Positions 54,174 through 62,702 of a stretch of DNA of 64,000 nucleotides are shown here, one piece after another (positions within the stretch are counted from its first letter, which is position 1; each line of letters begins with the position of its first letter). Made by a program: the position numbers and the translations under genes. Source of the stretch: an uncultured Eubacteriales bacterium (GTDB taxonomy: Bacteria > Bacillota > Clostridia > Monoglobales > Monoglobaceae); the NCBI GenBank assembly GCA_900545865.1, contig URAN01000007.1, forward strand, positions 11,353-75,352. The letters run 5' to 3'. The notes beneath the pieces are model-generated. The model saw only the letters and a program-made list of their open reading frames with translations, had not been told where the DNA came from and made no database searches.

Positions 54174-54428
54174 TTGGAAAATAACAAGGATTTGCTAAAT
54201 TCAGTCTATAAAGACATCAATGACGAGTTTGGAATTGATGTCGCTATGAGAATGTATCAGCTCTACAAAGGTACACAGGTTAATTTTCCTATGCGTTTCC
54301 TTAATCCCGATATGGTAAAACAACGGATTTTAGAGGAGTACGACGGCACAAACCTAAAACAACTGGCTGTGAAGTACAGCTACTCGGAAAAAACATTAAG
54401 AAGGCTCATCAAAGAGTCAGTAAAGTGA
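54174..54428 (+). CDS. Mor-like transcriptional activator (copy 2)
   Basis: Identical to the protein at 46829-47083, with the same preferred TTG start after GAGGTGG. Two active copies would double the dose of the element's activator. Confidence 0.75.
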   Translation: MENNKDLLNSVYKDINDEFGIDVAMRMYQLYKGTQVNFPMRFLNPDMVKQRILEEYDGTNLKQLAVKYSYSEKTLRRLIKESVK

Positions 54429-54442
54429 AAGGGGGTATAAAT

Positions 54443-54751
54443 ATGAAAACAGTTTTCGGTGCATTGCTGTTATTCGGTGACATTCTTTTAAAAATTCCAA
54501 TAATCGTCTGGATAATAGCATTTGTTGCGATGTGTGTTTGGCTTGTTAAATCAGAAGAGCCAAACAGCAAAATTGCCATATTGGTCAGTATGTTGTTCTA
54601 TTTTTATATTGTGAACTATTTTGGAATCGCAACACATTTCATCGGAACATCAGGTCTGGGGCTTATCATTCCGATTTTAATAATGATAGTCGCTCCATAT
54701 CTTGCTACATTGGCAACATTCGTATTACTTGGCATAATAAAAAATAATTGA
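54443..54751 (+). CDS. Small membrane protein of the mobile element (copy 2)
   Basis: Identical to the three-helix protein at 47098-47406, start chosen by the AAAGGGGG site. Confidence 0.6.
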   Translation: MKTVFGALLLFGDILLKIPIIVWIIAFVAMCVWLVKSEEPNSKIAILVSMLFYFYIVNYFGIATHFIGTSGLGLIIPILIMIVAPYLATLATFVLLGIIKNN

Positions 54752-54766
54752 GAAAGAAGGATAAAA

Positions 54767-55483
54767 ATGATTAAAAAATTAATAACAGTAATTATGATTA
54801 CGACTATAGCTTGTTCACTTGTCGCTTGCGGAGGGCAAAACGCTAAAAATTCCGATTCAGAGAATGGCACATCTGCAACACAAACAGACAGTGAAACAAA
54901 ATCGTCTAAGAAAAAGTACAAAAACATCAATGCGGACACAAACCCAATAGGAATTGACAACCTTGCATTAAAGATGAAAGATAGGTATCCCTATATATTC
55001 TGCACCGTTCACAAAAACGGAGGGGACACAGAAGAAAGCGTTGTTGAAGTAACCCTTGAAATACTTGATGAAAATAACACCTTTGTGGGTGAAAAAACAT
55101 TAAAAACAAAGCGTTCATTAACCACAGGGGATACCGAAACCGTCAGTGATGACCTCATTCTCGAAGTTTCCAAAGAAAATTACAATGATGATGCATTAAG
55201 TAAATATAGTGTGAATGTTGCCGCAATTAAAGAAACAGATGTTGCAAAGGCAAAAGAAACGGAAGAATTAGAAAAGCTAATGAGCGAGATTGAATGGAAA
55301 ATAAAATATGATAAAGAATATAATTCCGCTTTGATAATGCTTGAAAAAGCAAAAGAACAATATCCTGACAGTCAGGAATTAAAACTTTTCGAGGCTGAAA
55401 TGAAAGATGAACTTGCTAAGCAAGGCATCGATATGGACGGCAACAAGACAGAAACAACAGAAAAATCCGATACAACAAAATAA
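54767..55483 (+). CDS. Element-encoded lipoprotein (copy 2)
   Basis: Identical to the 238-residue lipoprotein at 47422-48138, with the LVAC lipobox retained. Confidence 0.65.
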   Translation: MIKKLITVIMITTIACSLVACGGQNAKNSDSENGTSATQTDSETKSSKKKYKNINADTNPIGIDNLALKMKDRYPYIFCTVHKNGGDTEESVVEVTLEILDENNTFVGEKTLKTKRSLTTGDTETVSDDLILEVSKENYNDDALSKYSVNVAAIKETDVAKAKETEELEKLMSEIEWKIKYDKEYNSALIMLEKAKEQYPDSQELKLFEAEMKDELAKQGIDMDGNKTETTEKSDTTK

Positions 55484-55502
55484 TCGGTAATGTCATAAAT
55501 TC

Positions 55503-55539
55503 AGAGCTACGGTACGGATAATTGCCGTAGCTCTTTTTT
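55503..55539 (+). terminator. Terminator after the lipoprotein gene (copy 2)
   Basis: Same perfect AGAGCTACGG/CCGTAGCTCT stem and T run as at 48158-48194. Confidence 0.9.
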
Positions 55540-55760
55540 GTGCAATAAAATATATTTGATACATATATCATATACTTGATATATTCCAGCAATTGACTGT
55601 ACGTGGAACATAGGAACATATAAATCAAATAATTAAATCTAAAGATAGGGGAAACAGGGGAAAACATTAAAATGTTAGGATGAAACAAGAAAAACCACAG
55701 GGGAATAGTTGGGGGGCTGAGCATAAAATCCCCTCCGATGAATTCAGAAAGGAACAAACA

Positions 55761-57320
55761 ATGAAAAAAGCTGCAATCTACGCAAGGTATTCCAGCGAAA
55801 ATCAACGCAATGAAAGCATTGACGCACAAATTTCCGCTATTGAGGAATACGCAAAAAGAAATAATATCATCATAGTTGCAACATACATAGACAGGGCAAA
55901 GTCAGCGACAACAGCAGACCGTCCGAGCTTTCAAGAAATGATAAAAATGAGTGAAACAGGACTGTTCGATACTATCATAGTTCACAAGCTTGACAGATTT
56001 GCACGCAGTAAATACGACAGTGCAATCTACAAGCAAAAATTGAAAGTAAACAATGTTCAACTTTTAAGTGCAACAGAAAATCTTGACGGTACACCCGAAT
56101 CAATCATTCTTGAATCTGTGCTTGAGGCAATGGCAGAATACTATTCAAAAAACCTTGCAAGAGAGATAATGAAAGGCAATATGGAAAACGCTAAAAAGGC
56201 TGTTCACTGCGGCGGTATTCCACCGCTCGGATATGACATAAAGGATAAAAAGCTTATTATTAACGAACATGAGGCAGAGGCGGTCAGAATAATTTTTAAA
56301 ATGTATGCAGATGGGTGCGGCTACTCCGAAATAATCAAAACATTGAATCAAAAAGGCTATAAAACCAAACTCGGAAAGTCGTTCGGCAAAAACAGTCTGT
56401 TTGAAATTTTGAGAAATGAAAAATACAAGGGGATATACACATATAATAAATCATCTCACAAAACATCTAAAGGAACATATAACAGGCATTGCTATAAATC
56501 TAATGAAGAAGTAATAAGAATAGAAAACGGATGCCCTCAAATCATTTCGGCTGAAATTTTTGAAAAAGTACAAAAACGTCAAGAAGAAAATAAAAGAATA
56601 CATCAACATAATCGAGACCGCCAAAAGTATCTTCTTTCAGGCTTAGTATTTTGCGGAAAATGTGGCTCTGCAATGCATGCAAACAGACGCAGAAAAAATT
56701 CACAACTCACATTCAGATGTAACAGAAAATCTCAAACAATTTCGTGCAATACAAAGGAAATCAATATGGCATATCTTGAAAACTATGTCCTTGATGAATT
56801 GCAGAGAAATATATTTTCATTTTCAAAGGTTTCCGAAATAATGAAACTAATAGATGAATATATGTCAAAAAATCAGTCTGAGCAGATAAATAATGCCGAA
56901 AACATAAAGAAAGAGCTTGACAAACTTGCGGAAAGCAGAAATAATATAATTAAAGCAATAGAAAACGGAATATATAAAGAACATTTTTCAAACAGATTGA
57001 CCGAGATAAAACAGCAAGAAGAATTTTTAAAATCAAAACTGCTCATTGTCGCTCAGCCCAAATCCTTCCGCATTACAAAAGATAATATCATTCTTTTAAT
57101 CGATAATTTTAAAAATATGAGAAGTAAAAGTGATTTTGTCGGACTAAGAAAGATTGTCAAAACTTTTGTTGACAAAATCGAAGTAACAAATAGTTCCGTC
57201 ACATTAAAGCTTAAACTGAATTTTGATGATATTAATATTTCTTCAAAATCATTTTGTATTCCAAAAGACAGGTTAAAAGAACAATGCATACCCCCATCCC
57301 CCATAATTAAAAAGATGTAA
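55761..57320 (+). CDS. Large serine recombinase A (copy 2)
   Basis: Identical to the 519-residue recombinase at 48416-49975, with an intact catalytic motif and zinc ribbon. It is the only complete recombinase in unit 2. Confidence 0.92.
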   Translation: MKKAAIYARYSSENQRNESIDAQISAIEEYAKRNNIIIVATYIDRAKSATTADRPSFQEMIKMSETGLFDTIIVHKLDRFARSKYDSAIYKQKLKVNNVQLLSATENLDGTPESIILESVLEAMAEYYSKNLAREIMKGNMENAKKAVHCGGIPPLGYDIKDKKLIINEHEAEAVRIIFKMYADGCGYSEIIKTLNQKGYKTKLGKSFGKNSLFEILRNEKYKGIYTYNKSSHKTSKGTYNRHCYKSNEEVIRIENGCPQIISAEIFEKVQKRQEENKRIHQHNRDRQKYLLSGLVFCGKCGSAMHANRRRKNSQLTFRCNRKSQTISCNTKEINMAYLENYVLDELQRNIFSFSKVSEIMKLIDEYMSKNQSEQINNAENIKKELDKLAESRNNIIKAIENGIYKEHFSNRLTEIKQQEEFLKSKLLIVAQPKSFRITKDNIILLIDNFKNMRSKSDFVGLRKIVKTFVDKIEVTNSSVTLKLKLNFDDINISSKSFCIPKDRLKEQCIPPSPIIKKM

Positions 57321-57512
57321 ATTTATTTACATAACTTTGGTATAAAATCCATTGTAAAAATTGCACAAATTCCATTAAGCCTAAGGGGTTTTAAGATTAA
57401 AACAGAGACTTTTCCATGTTCAACCTGTGTTTTTTGTAATTTTTTTCTGAACAATATATTAGGGGCATACAAAAAGTGTGCGTCAAATATATTAAAAGAA
57501 AGGATTGATATT

Positions 57513-57856
57513 ATGTCTAATATCAACAAAACCACTTCTGAGCATTCAGAAAAAATCAATGTTAAATTTATCGAAAGAGATGTACAAACGAATGAAGTTA
57601 TCTGACTTTAAATTCTGTATATCGAAACAAGCCGATTACACAAAAAATTTCTCGCGAAAACATTAACTCAAAAGGATTAAAAGAATTATCAAAATTCGGA
57701 TTTCCGTTTTTAACGAAGGAATCAATATCAGATTTCATTGAATACTTCATTGAAAACGAACAGAATTTTCCTGTCATTGATGTTTACAAAGCATTAGGTT
57801 GGCACACCATCGAAAATAAAGAGGTCTTTCTGCACAAATATGCAATCATTAGATGA
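57513..57856 (+). pseudogene. Truncated DUF927 gene (copy 2)
   Basis: It begins like copy 1 at ATG 57513 and has the same frameshift stop at 57603-57605. The -1 frame then continues for about 85 codons and is cut at 57851 by the deletion, ending at TGA 57854-57856. The Walker A region is gone, so the product cannot be functional. Confidence 0.8.
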
Positions 57857-57932
57857 CATTAAAAATGGCACACTTGATATTGATGTTGTGGTAGTATATA
57901 AACTCGACCGATTTTTCAGAAACGAAAAATTA
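57850..57932 (+). pseudogene. Fragment of recombinase B
   Basis: 83 bases match 52076-52158 with one substitution (G for A at 57890). They encode part of the catalytic domain (GTLDIDVVVVYKLDRFFRNE). Sequence on both sides is unrelated to recombinase B. Confidence 0.85.
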
Positions 57933-58215
57933 TCACATGATTTTATATGTGTCAATATTTATAAAGTTTTAAAAAATAATTTTGGTTATGCCGAACCATA
58001 TTCTAAATACACGATCTAAACTTGTAGTTTAATTTTAGAAATAATTGCACTTTGAGACATTTCATAGAGTTTGGAAGGTAATTTGACTTTAATACAATAA
58101 AATGCGATACAGGTCGTTTTAGGTACGTTTGTGAACATTTTATAATCATAATGATTTGATTAATTGCAAATATGCCGTTATCGGCACAAATGTATTGAAA
58201 ATAATTTTAAATCTA
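57933..58215. other. AT-rich non-coding stretch before the Fic gene
   Basis: About 280 bases between the recombinase B fragment and the Fic promoter. No open frame of useful size, hairpin or repeat stands out. It has no counterpart in unit 1. Confidence 0.5.
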
Positions 58216-58244
58216 TTGACTTTGTTCCTGTAATGTGGTATAAT
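58216..58244 (+). promoter_or_regulatory. Predicted promoter of the Fic gene
   Basis: TTGACT (58216-58221), 17-base spacer ending in TGTGG, and TATAAT (58239-58244). AGGAG follows shortly before the ATG. Confidence 0.8.
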
Positions 58245-58268
58245 ATAATAGATATTAGGAGTGAGTTT

Positions 58269-59165
58269 ATGAACTATTTATCTGTATCGCAAATGGCGAA
58301 AAAATGGAATATGTCCGAGCGTGGTGTTAGAAAATACTGTGCCGAGGATAAAATACCCGGTGCTTTTATAACGGGAAAGACTTGGAATATTCCCGAAAAC
58401 GCAGAAAAACCCGAAAGAAAAAATAAAAAAAGTGATGAACCGCAGAATCTTCTCGAAAGACTCAGAGCGGAGAAAAAGGCTTCTGTTAAAGGCGGGATTT
58501 ATCACAAAATTCAAATAGAGCTTACCTATAATTCAAATCATATTGAAGGTAGTAAATTAACCCACGACCAAACAAGATATATTTTTGAAACCAATACAAT
58601 CGGAGCGGAAAATGATGCACTTAATGTTGATGACATTATAGAAACCGCAAATCATTTCAAGTGTATTGATATGGTAATTGATAATGCAACATATAGGCTC
58701 ACAGAAAAATTTATCAAGGAATTGCACTTTACTTTAAAATCCGGGACATCCGATTCGAGAAAAGATTGGTTTAATGTAGGAGAGTATAAAAAACTTCCCA
58801 ACGAAGTCGGAGGCAAGGAAACCGCAAAACCCGAAGATACCGCAAATAAGATTAAAACGATTTTGAAAGACTATAATCAAAAAGATGAGCATACGCTTGA
58901 AGAAATCATAGACTTTCATTATCGTTTTGAAACAATACATCCGTTTCAGGACGGCAACGGCAGAGTCGGTAGGCTTATAATGTTCAAGGAGTGCCTGAAA
59001 AATAATATTGTACCATTCATAATTGATGACAGCCTTAAAATGTTCTATTACAGAGGTCTGTCCGAATGGAATAATGAAAAAGGGTATTTACTTGATACTT
59101 GCCTTGCGGCACAGGATAAGTTTAAAAAGTATTTGGAGTATTTCAAAGTGCCGTATAAGGAATAA
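58269..59165 (+). CDS. Fic-domain protein with N-terminal HTH and class II autoinhibitory motif
   Basis: About 298 residues. The N-terminal 45 residues are an excisionase/MerR-like helix-turn-helix (YLSVSQMAKKWNMSERGVRKYC). The inhibitory helix motif NSNHIEGSK near residue 88 matches the (S/T)xxxE(G/N) pattern. The catalytic FIC loop HPFQDGNGRVGR starts near residue 224 with its His and the Asn/Arg ATP-binding residues present. Such enzymes transfer AMP or other nucleotides to target proteins and are restrained by the inhibitory helix. The ATG at 58269 follows AGGAG; an upstream in-frame ATG lacks a site. It is the last gene before the right att core. No separate antitoxin is visible. Confidence 0.9.
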   Translation: MNYLSVSQMAKKWNMSERGVRKYCAEDKIPGAFITGKTWNIPENAEKPERKNKKSDEPQNLLERLRAEKKASVKGGIYHKIQIELTYNSNHIEGSKLTHDQTRYIFETNTIGAENDALNVDDIIETANHFKCIDMVIDNATYRLTEKFIKELHFTLKSGTSDSRKDWFNVGEYKKLPNEVGGKETAKPEDTANKIKTILKDYNQKDEHTLEEIIDFHYRFETIHPFQDGNGRVGRLIMFKECLKNNIVPFIIDDSLKMFYYRGLSEWNNEKGYLLDTCLAAQDKFKKYLEYFKVPYKE

Positions 59166-59231
59166 TTGCAATCAAACTAAATCGTGTATTTTGCAATGAT
59201 TGGATGATTAGGATATTGAGAGAAGTTCGAA

Positions 59232-59243
59232 CCTTCTCCGCCA
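59232..59243 (+). other. attR core of the tandem element
   Basis: Third copy of CCTTCTCCGCCA. The 16 bases at 59228-59243 also match 53537-53552. Sequence to the right (TTACATAAG onward) is probably the original chromosome downstream of tRNA-Ser. Confidence 0.75.
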
Positions 59244-59291
59244 TTACATAAGTACACTTTTTGGGCAAGCAAGTGTATTTACGGAACAGTT

Positions 59292-59336
59292 GAGGATATT
59301 GTTTGAGAAATCAAGCAATGTCCTCTTTCTCTTTTT
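59292..59336 (+). terminator. Probable native terminator of tRNA-Ser(GCU), displaced by the element
   Basis: A 15-bp stem (59292-59306 with 59311-59325, two G-U wobbles) with a GAAA loop is followed by a T-rich tract on the plus strand. No plus-strand gene other than the Fic gene lies before it. A smaller hairpin (TACACTT 59253-59259 with AAGTGTA 59271-59277) precedes it. The stretch 59244-59475 holds no supported gene. Confidence 0.7.
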
Positions 59337-59475
59337 GCAAAAGATTTTTGATAAAACGGTATTCAATTCGTATTTCCTGTGTTACATTTTCGCCGCTTCG
59401 GTCTTTTTCGTAAAATGTCTGAAATAAACCTCTTAATCCGTTTGCGCTCAGTATGGATTTTTCATCATTATCTTG

Positions 59476-60993
59476 TTACTGTTTTTTTATTCTTTTCATC
59501 ATAGCAACAACCACTGCATAATTAACTGCAAAATTGAAAATCAAAATTGCCGCAATCGCACCGGCACTTATGCCGGCGGCGTAAAGACCCCACACAAACA
59601 GATTATCTGCCGAAATCGTTATTGTTTTTCCTATCAGCCAAACAAGCGCAATGCCGAATATAATGTTAAGTGCAGTATCCTTTATAAATAAATCAAGCTT
59701 TCTGTTCAAAAGATTATGTGATAAATACCAAGCCATATAAACCGTTCTTGCCGCCATAGCAATCATCGTACCGAAAGCTACGCCGCAGATACCGAATCGT
59801 GGCAAAAGCAATAACGAAATTGCCATATTAAGAATTACCTCCATATAAGCGCCGTTTTTTGTTTGTCCGTAGTGTCCCGCCGCGCTTATGATATTGTTGT
59901 AAGGGATTCTCATACAAAAAAACCACTGTGCGGCAATCATCATATAGGCAAAGGCAGGACGTACATACATTGCATCGGTAACACCTTTGGTATAAATACT
60001 CACAAAGGGAAGAACAAGCGCCGCCTCGGCAACGCACACAAAGGTTGCCGTCGCAGTATTTACTACACTGTAAAATTCAAACGAGGTTTTCAGCGTCTCG
60101 TTCTCACCATTTGCAATTATATTTCCCACAGCAGCCGCTATACTGTCGGAAATCGTTGTGAAAAAGCTTTCCACCGCATAAATGATTGAGTTATATACAG
60201 AATACACCGAAACCTCTTTTGTTCCGCAGGCAATCGAAATAAGCACAATATCGGTGTTCATATGAACAAAAAAGGAAATTTGGTGGGCAATTCCATCACG
60301 CTTTCGCGGAAAGGCACGCCTTTCGTCATACATTTTGCCCGTTATACTGTAATGCCGTCTAACATACAGTCTGAACACAACGGGATTCAGCAGAAATACA
60401 ATCGCATTCACCGCTTTTACGGTATGGATTCCGAAGCCGAGGCGTATAGCGGCAACACATATAACCGTGTTTAAAATAAGCGTTATGCTTTGTATTCCCT
60501 GCACGATTCGGATTTTCTGGTCGGCACGTATCAAAAGCCTGTGCGTCAGTGCGAAATAATATGTAAAATAATAGCTTATTCCGAGTATCAGTGCGAGCGT
60601 ACTTACATACGAAAAATCATATTCCGTCCGAATAATCACCTTTGCCAAAACCGCAAGCATAAGCACAAGCCCCATATACACATAGGACAGCTTGTTGAAA
60701 AAGTCCCTCGAATAATTAAAAATATCCGATACCGCTCTTTTATCTCCGTCGGCAAGCGGCTTGTAAAATGCCGCCATAATAAGACCGCCGATGCCGCACT
60801 CCATAATTACAGTGTAATTCAAAAGCTGGCTTACCGACTGCAATATTCCGTTTACATCAGAGCCGAAGGAAAGGAGTATATATCTCGGAAGTATTAAAGA
60901 ACATACCGCTGCGGTAATCTGATATATAACGGATGCGGCTATATTTGCCGCAGTCTGACGGACAATACTTTTGTTACGATTTTTTGCGTTCAC
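59476..60993 (-). CDS. Polysaccharide flippase (Wzx/MATE-like, oligosaccharide exporter family)
   Basis: 505 residues with about 12-14 membrane helices. The N terminus (ASVIYQITAAVCSLILPRYILLSFGSDVNGILQSVSQLLNY) and the helix pattern fit the polysaccharide flippases that move lipid-linked repeat units across the membrane. The GTG start follows AAAGGAAAAGCACG and overlaps the GT2 gene by 20 bases. Its neighbours are a glycosyltransferase and an acetyltransferase, so it belongs to a surface glycan cluster. Confidence 0.88.
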   Translation of the reverse strand: MNAKNRNKSIVRQTAANIAASVIYQITAAVCSLILPRYILLSFGSDVNGILQSVSQLLNYTVIMECGIGGLIMAAFYKPLADGDKRAVSDIFNYSRDFFNKLSYVYMGLVLMLAVLAKVIIRTEYDFSYVSTLALILGISYYFTYYFALTHRLLIRADQKIRIVQGIQSITLILNTVICVAAIRLGFGIHTVKAVNAIVFLLNPVVFRLYVRRHYSITGKMYDERRAFPRKRDGIAHQISFFVHMNTDIVLISIACGTKEVSVYSVYNSIIYAVESFFTTISDSIAAAVGNIIANGENETLKTSFEFYSVVNTATATFVCVAEAALVLPFVSIYTKGVTDAMYVRPAFAYMMIAAQWFFCMRIPYNNIISAAGHYGQTKNGAYMEVILNMAISLLLLPRFGICGVAFGTMIAMAARTVYMAWYLSHNLLNRKLDLFIKDTALNIIFGIALVWLIGKTITISADNLFVWGLYAAGISAGAIAAILIFNFAVNYAVVVAMMKRIKKQ

Positions 60994-62035
60994 CGTGCTT
61001 TTCCTTTAGCAACAAGATTTTTTCCTTCAGAAAGAACATCAGAAACAGCAAATATAAATGCCCGTTTTCTGCAAGCCGCAACTTAGACTTCAATTTCTTG
61101 TCGATATTCTCCTGTTTTGCCGTATCGAATACTTCCTTAAATTTCGGATACGACAAATACTCTTTCATTTTCTTAACTCGTTCATGAAGTGGTATTTCGT
61201 TGTTGTTCAAAAGCTCGCCTCTCAGGCAATGAACGAGTTGCAGTGATATATAGCAGTTCAGCTGTTTTTTCGCCTCAAAGCTTCGCTTTTTAAATTCCGT
61301 TTCGAGTATGCTTATTAAAAGCTTTAGTTTATTGCAAAACCGACTGTCATATTTTTTTGTAATTGAATATGCAGTCTGCCTGTATATATAGAAAAATTTA
61401 TCCTTTGCAATATATGCGCTGTTTGCATCAAGCAAGCATGGATATGAGCATATAGCATCTTCGCCATAATAAATGCTTTCATTGGCATTTAAAATTACCT
61501 TTTCAAGTACGTTCCTTCTGATAATTTTGGTACAAAGGCTCGGTATGACTGACGGCTCATTCAGTCTTGACGAATAGAGCATATAAGGATAAACTTCTTT
61601 TTCCAATTTTTCTTTATCATAAAAGCCTTCCGGTATATCTTTATATAACGGAATTCTTGAATTTTCGGTTTCAATTACAATATCGCTGATACCTATATCA
61701 GCGTCATGTTCTGATATCTTTTTCATCATATATTCATACATTCGCGGTTCTATGTAATCGTCACTGTCTATATATGACACATATTCTCCGCAGGAATTTA
61801 AAAATCCGGCCTTTCTCGTATGTATCGGCCCTCCGTGTTCCTTGTGAATTACTTTTATAAAATCATAATTTTCAGCATAGCCATCGCATATTGCGGCGCT
61901 TGCATCCGTCGACGAATCATCAACCAACACGATTTCCAAATCCTTATATGGCTGATTTAAAATACTGTTTATACACTTATCCAAAAATTTTTCCGCATTA
62001 TACACCGGAATAATCACACTCAGTTTCGGATTCAT
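60974..62035 (-). CDS. Family 2 glycosyltransferase
   Basis: 353 residues. The GT-A fold begins KLSVIIPVYNAEKFLDKCINSIL, with EIVLVDDSSTDAS and the sugar-nucleotide Asp pair in YVSYIDSDDYIEPRMYEYM. The C-terminal 150 residues are helical and basic. It should add one sugar to a lipid-linked or surface glycan in the cytoplasm; donor and acceptor are unknown. AAAGGACGG precedes the ATG. It overlaps the acetyltransferase gene by 38 bases. Confidence 0.92.
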   Translation of the reverse strand: MNPKLSVIIPVYNAEKFLDKCINSILNQPYKDLEIVLVDDSSTDASAAICDGYAENYDFIKVIHKEHGGPIHTRKAGFLNSCGEYVSYIDSDDYIEPRMYEYMMKKISEHDADIGISDIVIETENSRIPLYKDIPEGFYDKEKLEKEVYPYMLYSSRLNEPSVIPSLCTKIIRRNVLEKVILNANESIYYGEDAICSYPCLLDANSAYIAKDKFFYIYRQTAYSITKKYDSRFCNKLKLLISILETEFKKRSFEAKKQLNCYISLQLVHCLRGELLNNNEIPLHERVKKMKEYLSYPKFKEVFDTAKQENIDKKLKSKLRLAENGHLYLLFLMFFLKEKILLLKEKHGERKKS

Positions 62036-62582
62036 CGCCGCACCGTCCTTTCTGTTGATTTCTGTATTTTATTATCCTTGCAGGAACACCTCCGACTACT
62101 GCATAGTCCGGTATTTCTCCCGTTATAACCGCACCTGCTCCGATAATAACGCCTTTTCCTATTTTTGCCCCCGGAAGTATGGTGACTCTCGCTCCGATCC
62201 ACACATCGTCGGATATGACAACGGGCCTATATTCCTCAAAGCCCTGAATGCACATGGGAACATCTAAACGGTCTGTTTTATGGTTTCGGGCATATATAAA
62301 GCACGCTTCTCCCATCATAACATTATCGCCGATTTGCGTATATGCGCCAACGATTGAATTTTTTCCGATACCGGAATTGTTTCCGATTTTTATGTTAAGT
62401 GCAAAATCCGCACCTTTTTCAATATTTACGTTACTGCCGCACTCATCAAGGATAAGTCTTGTACAGAATGAGCGGAATCGTTTTGAAAAACCGCCCGTAA
62501 GTTTTTCATATGATGCCGGTAGATACCGGGCAATCGTCCTGTATAGAACAATACCTGCAAATTTTTTAAATTTCTTTACCAC
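61998..62582 (-). CDS. Hexapeptide-repeat acyltransferase
   Basis: 194 residues. The left-handed beta helix is visible from about residue 55 (NIKIGNNSGIGKNSIVGAYTQIGDNVMMGEACFI) with an ARNHKTD loop carrying the likely catalytic His. The C-terminal DVWIGARVTILPGAKIGKGVIIGAGAVI...YAVVGGVPARIIK is the classic CysE/LacA/NodL-type end. It most likely O-acetylates a sugar. The start is a GTG after AAGGAGA. It is first in the three-gene glycan operon. Confidence 0.9.
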   Translation of the reverse strand: MVKKFKKFAGIVLYRTIARYLPASYEKLTGGFSKRFRSFCTRLILDECGSNVNIEKGADFALNIKIGNNSGIGKNSIVGAYTQIGDNVMMGEACFIYARNHKTDRLDVPMCIQGFEEYRPVVISDDVWIGARVTILPGAKIGKGVIIGAGAVITGEIPDYAVVGGVPARIIKYRNQQKGRCGDESETECDYSGV

Positions 62583-62623
62583 GCCAACCGGAATCTCCTT
62601 CCTTCATTCGATTAAAAACACAA

Positions 62624-62649
62624 GGCGACAGCGGTAAGGCGCCGCCGCC
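62624..62649 (-). terminator. Terminator of the SLH protein gene
   Basis: GGCGACAGC (62624-62632) pairs with GCCGCCGCC (62641-62649) using two G-U pairs; on the minus strand TTGTGTTTTT follows. It separates the SLH gene from the glycan operon. Confidence 0.65.
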
Positions 62650-62702
62650 ATGTTTTAAATTACCGGATTACTTTTGCATCATACTTATGCGCATAAATAT
62701 GA

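Larger units (their letters stand above)
53541..57851 (+). repeat. 4,311-bp direct repeat, copy 2
   Basis: Counterpart of 46196-50506, identical as far as I could compare. It ends inside the DUF927 gene at a two-base microhomology (TA) with recombinase B sequence. Confidence 0.9.
53541..59243 (+). mobile_element. Integrative element, unit 2 (deleted derivative with a Fic gene)
   Basis: The left 4,311 bases match unit 1. At 57851 the DUF927 gene breaks off and joins an 83-base piece of recombinase B. From 57933 the sequence is unrelated to unit 1 and carries a Fic gene. The right end at 59232-59243 repeats the att core, but the arm inside it lacks the AAAGTGGGGATTT half-site. The unit therefore looks like a decayed or chimeric copy that keeps only recombinase A. 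Confidence 0.75.

Noticed and set aside
59311..59475. 54-codon minus-strand frame directly after the flippase stop (KSILSANGLRGLFQTFYEKD...)
   Set aside because: It has no ribosome site of its own, continues in frame from the flippase stop, and ends inside the terminator hairpin. It could be a lost tail of a gene, but I cannot support it.
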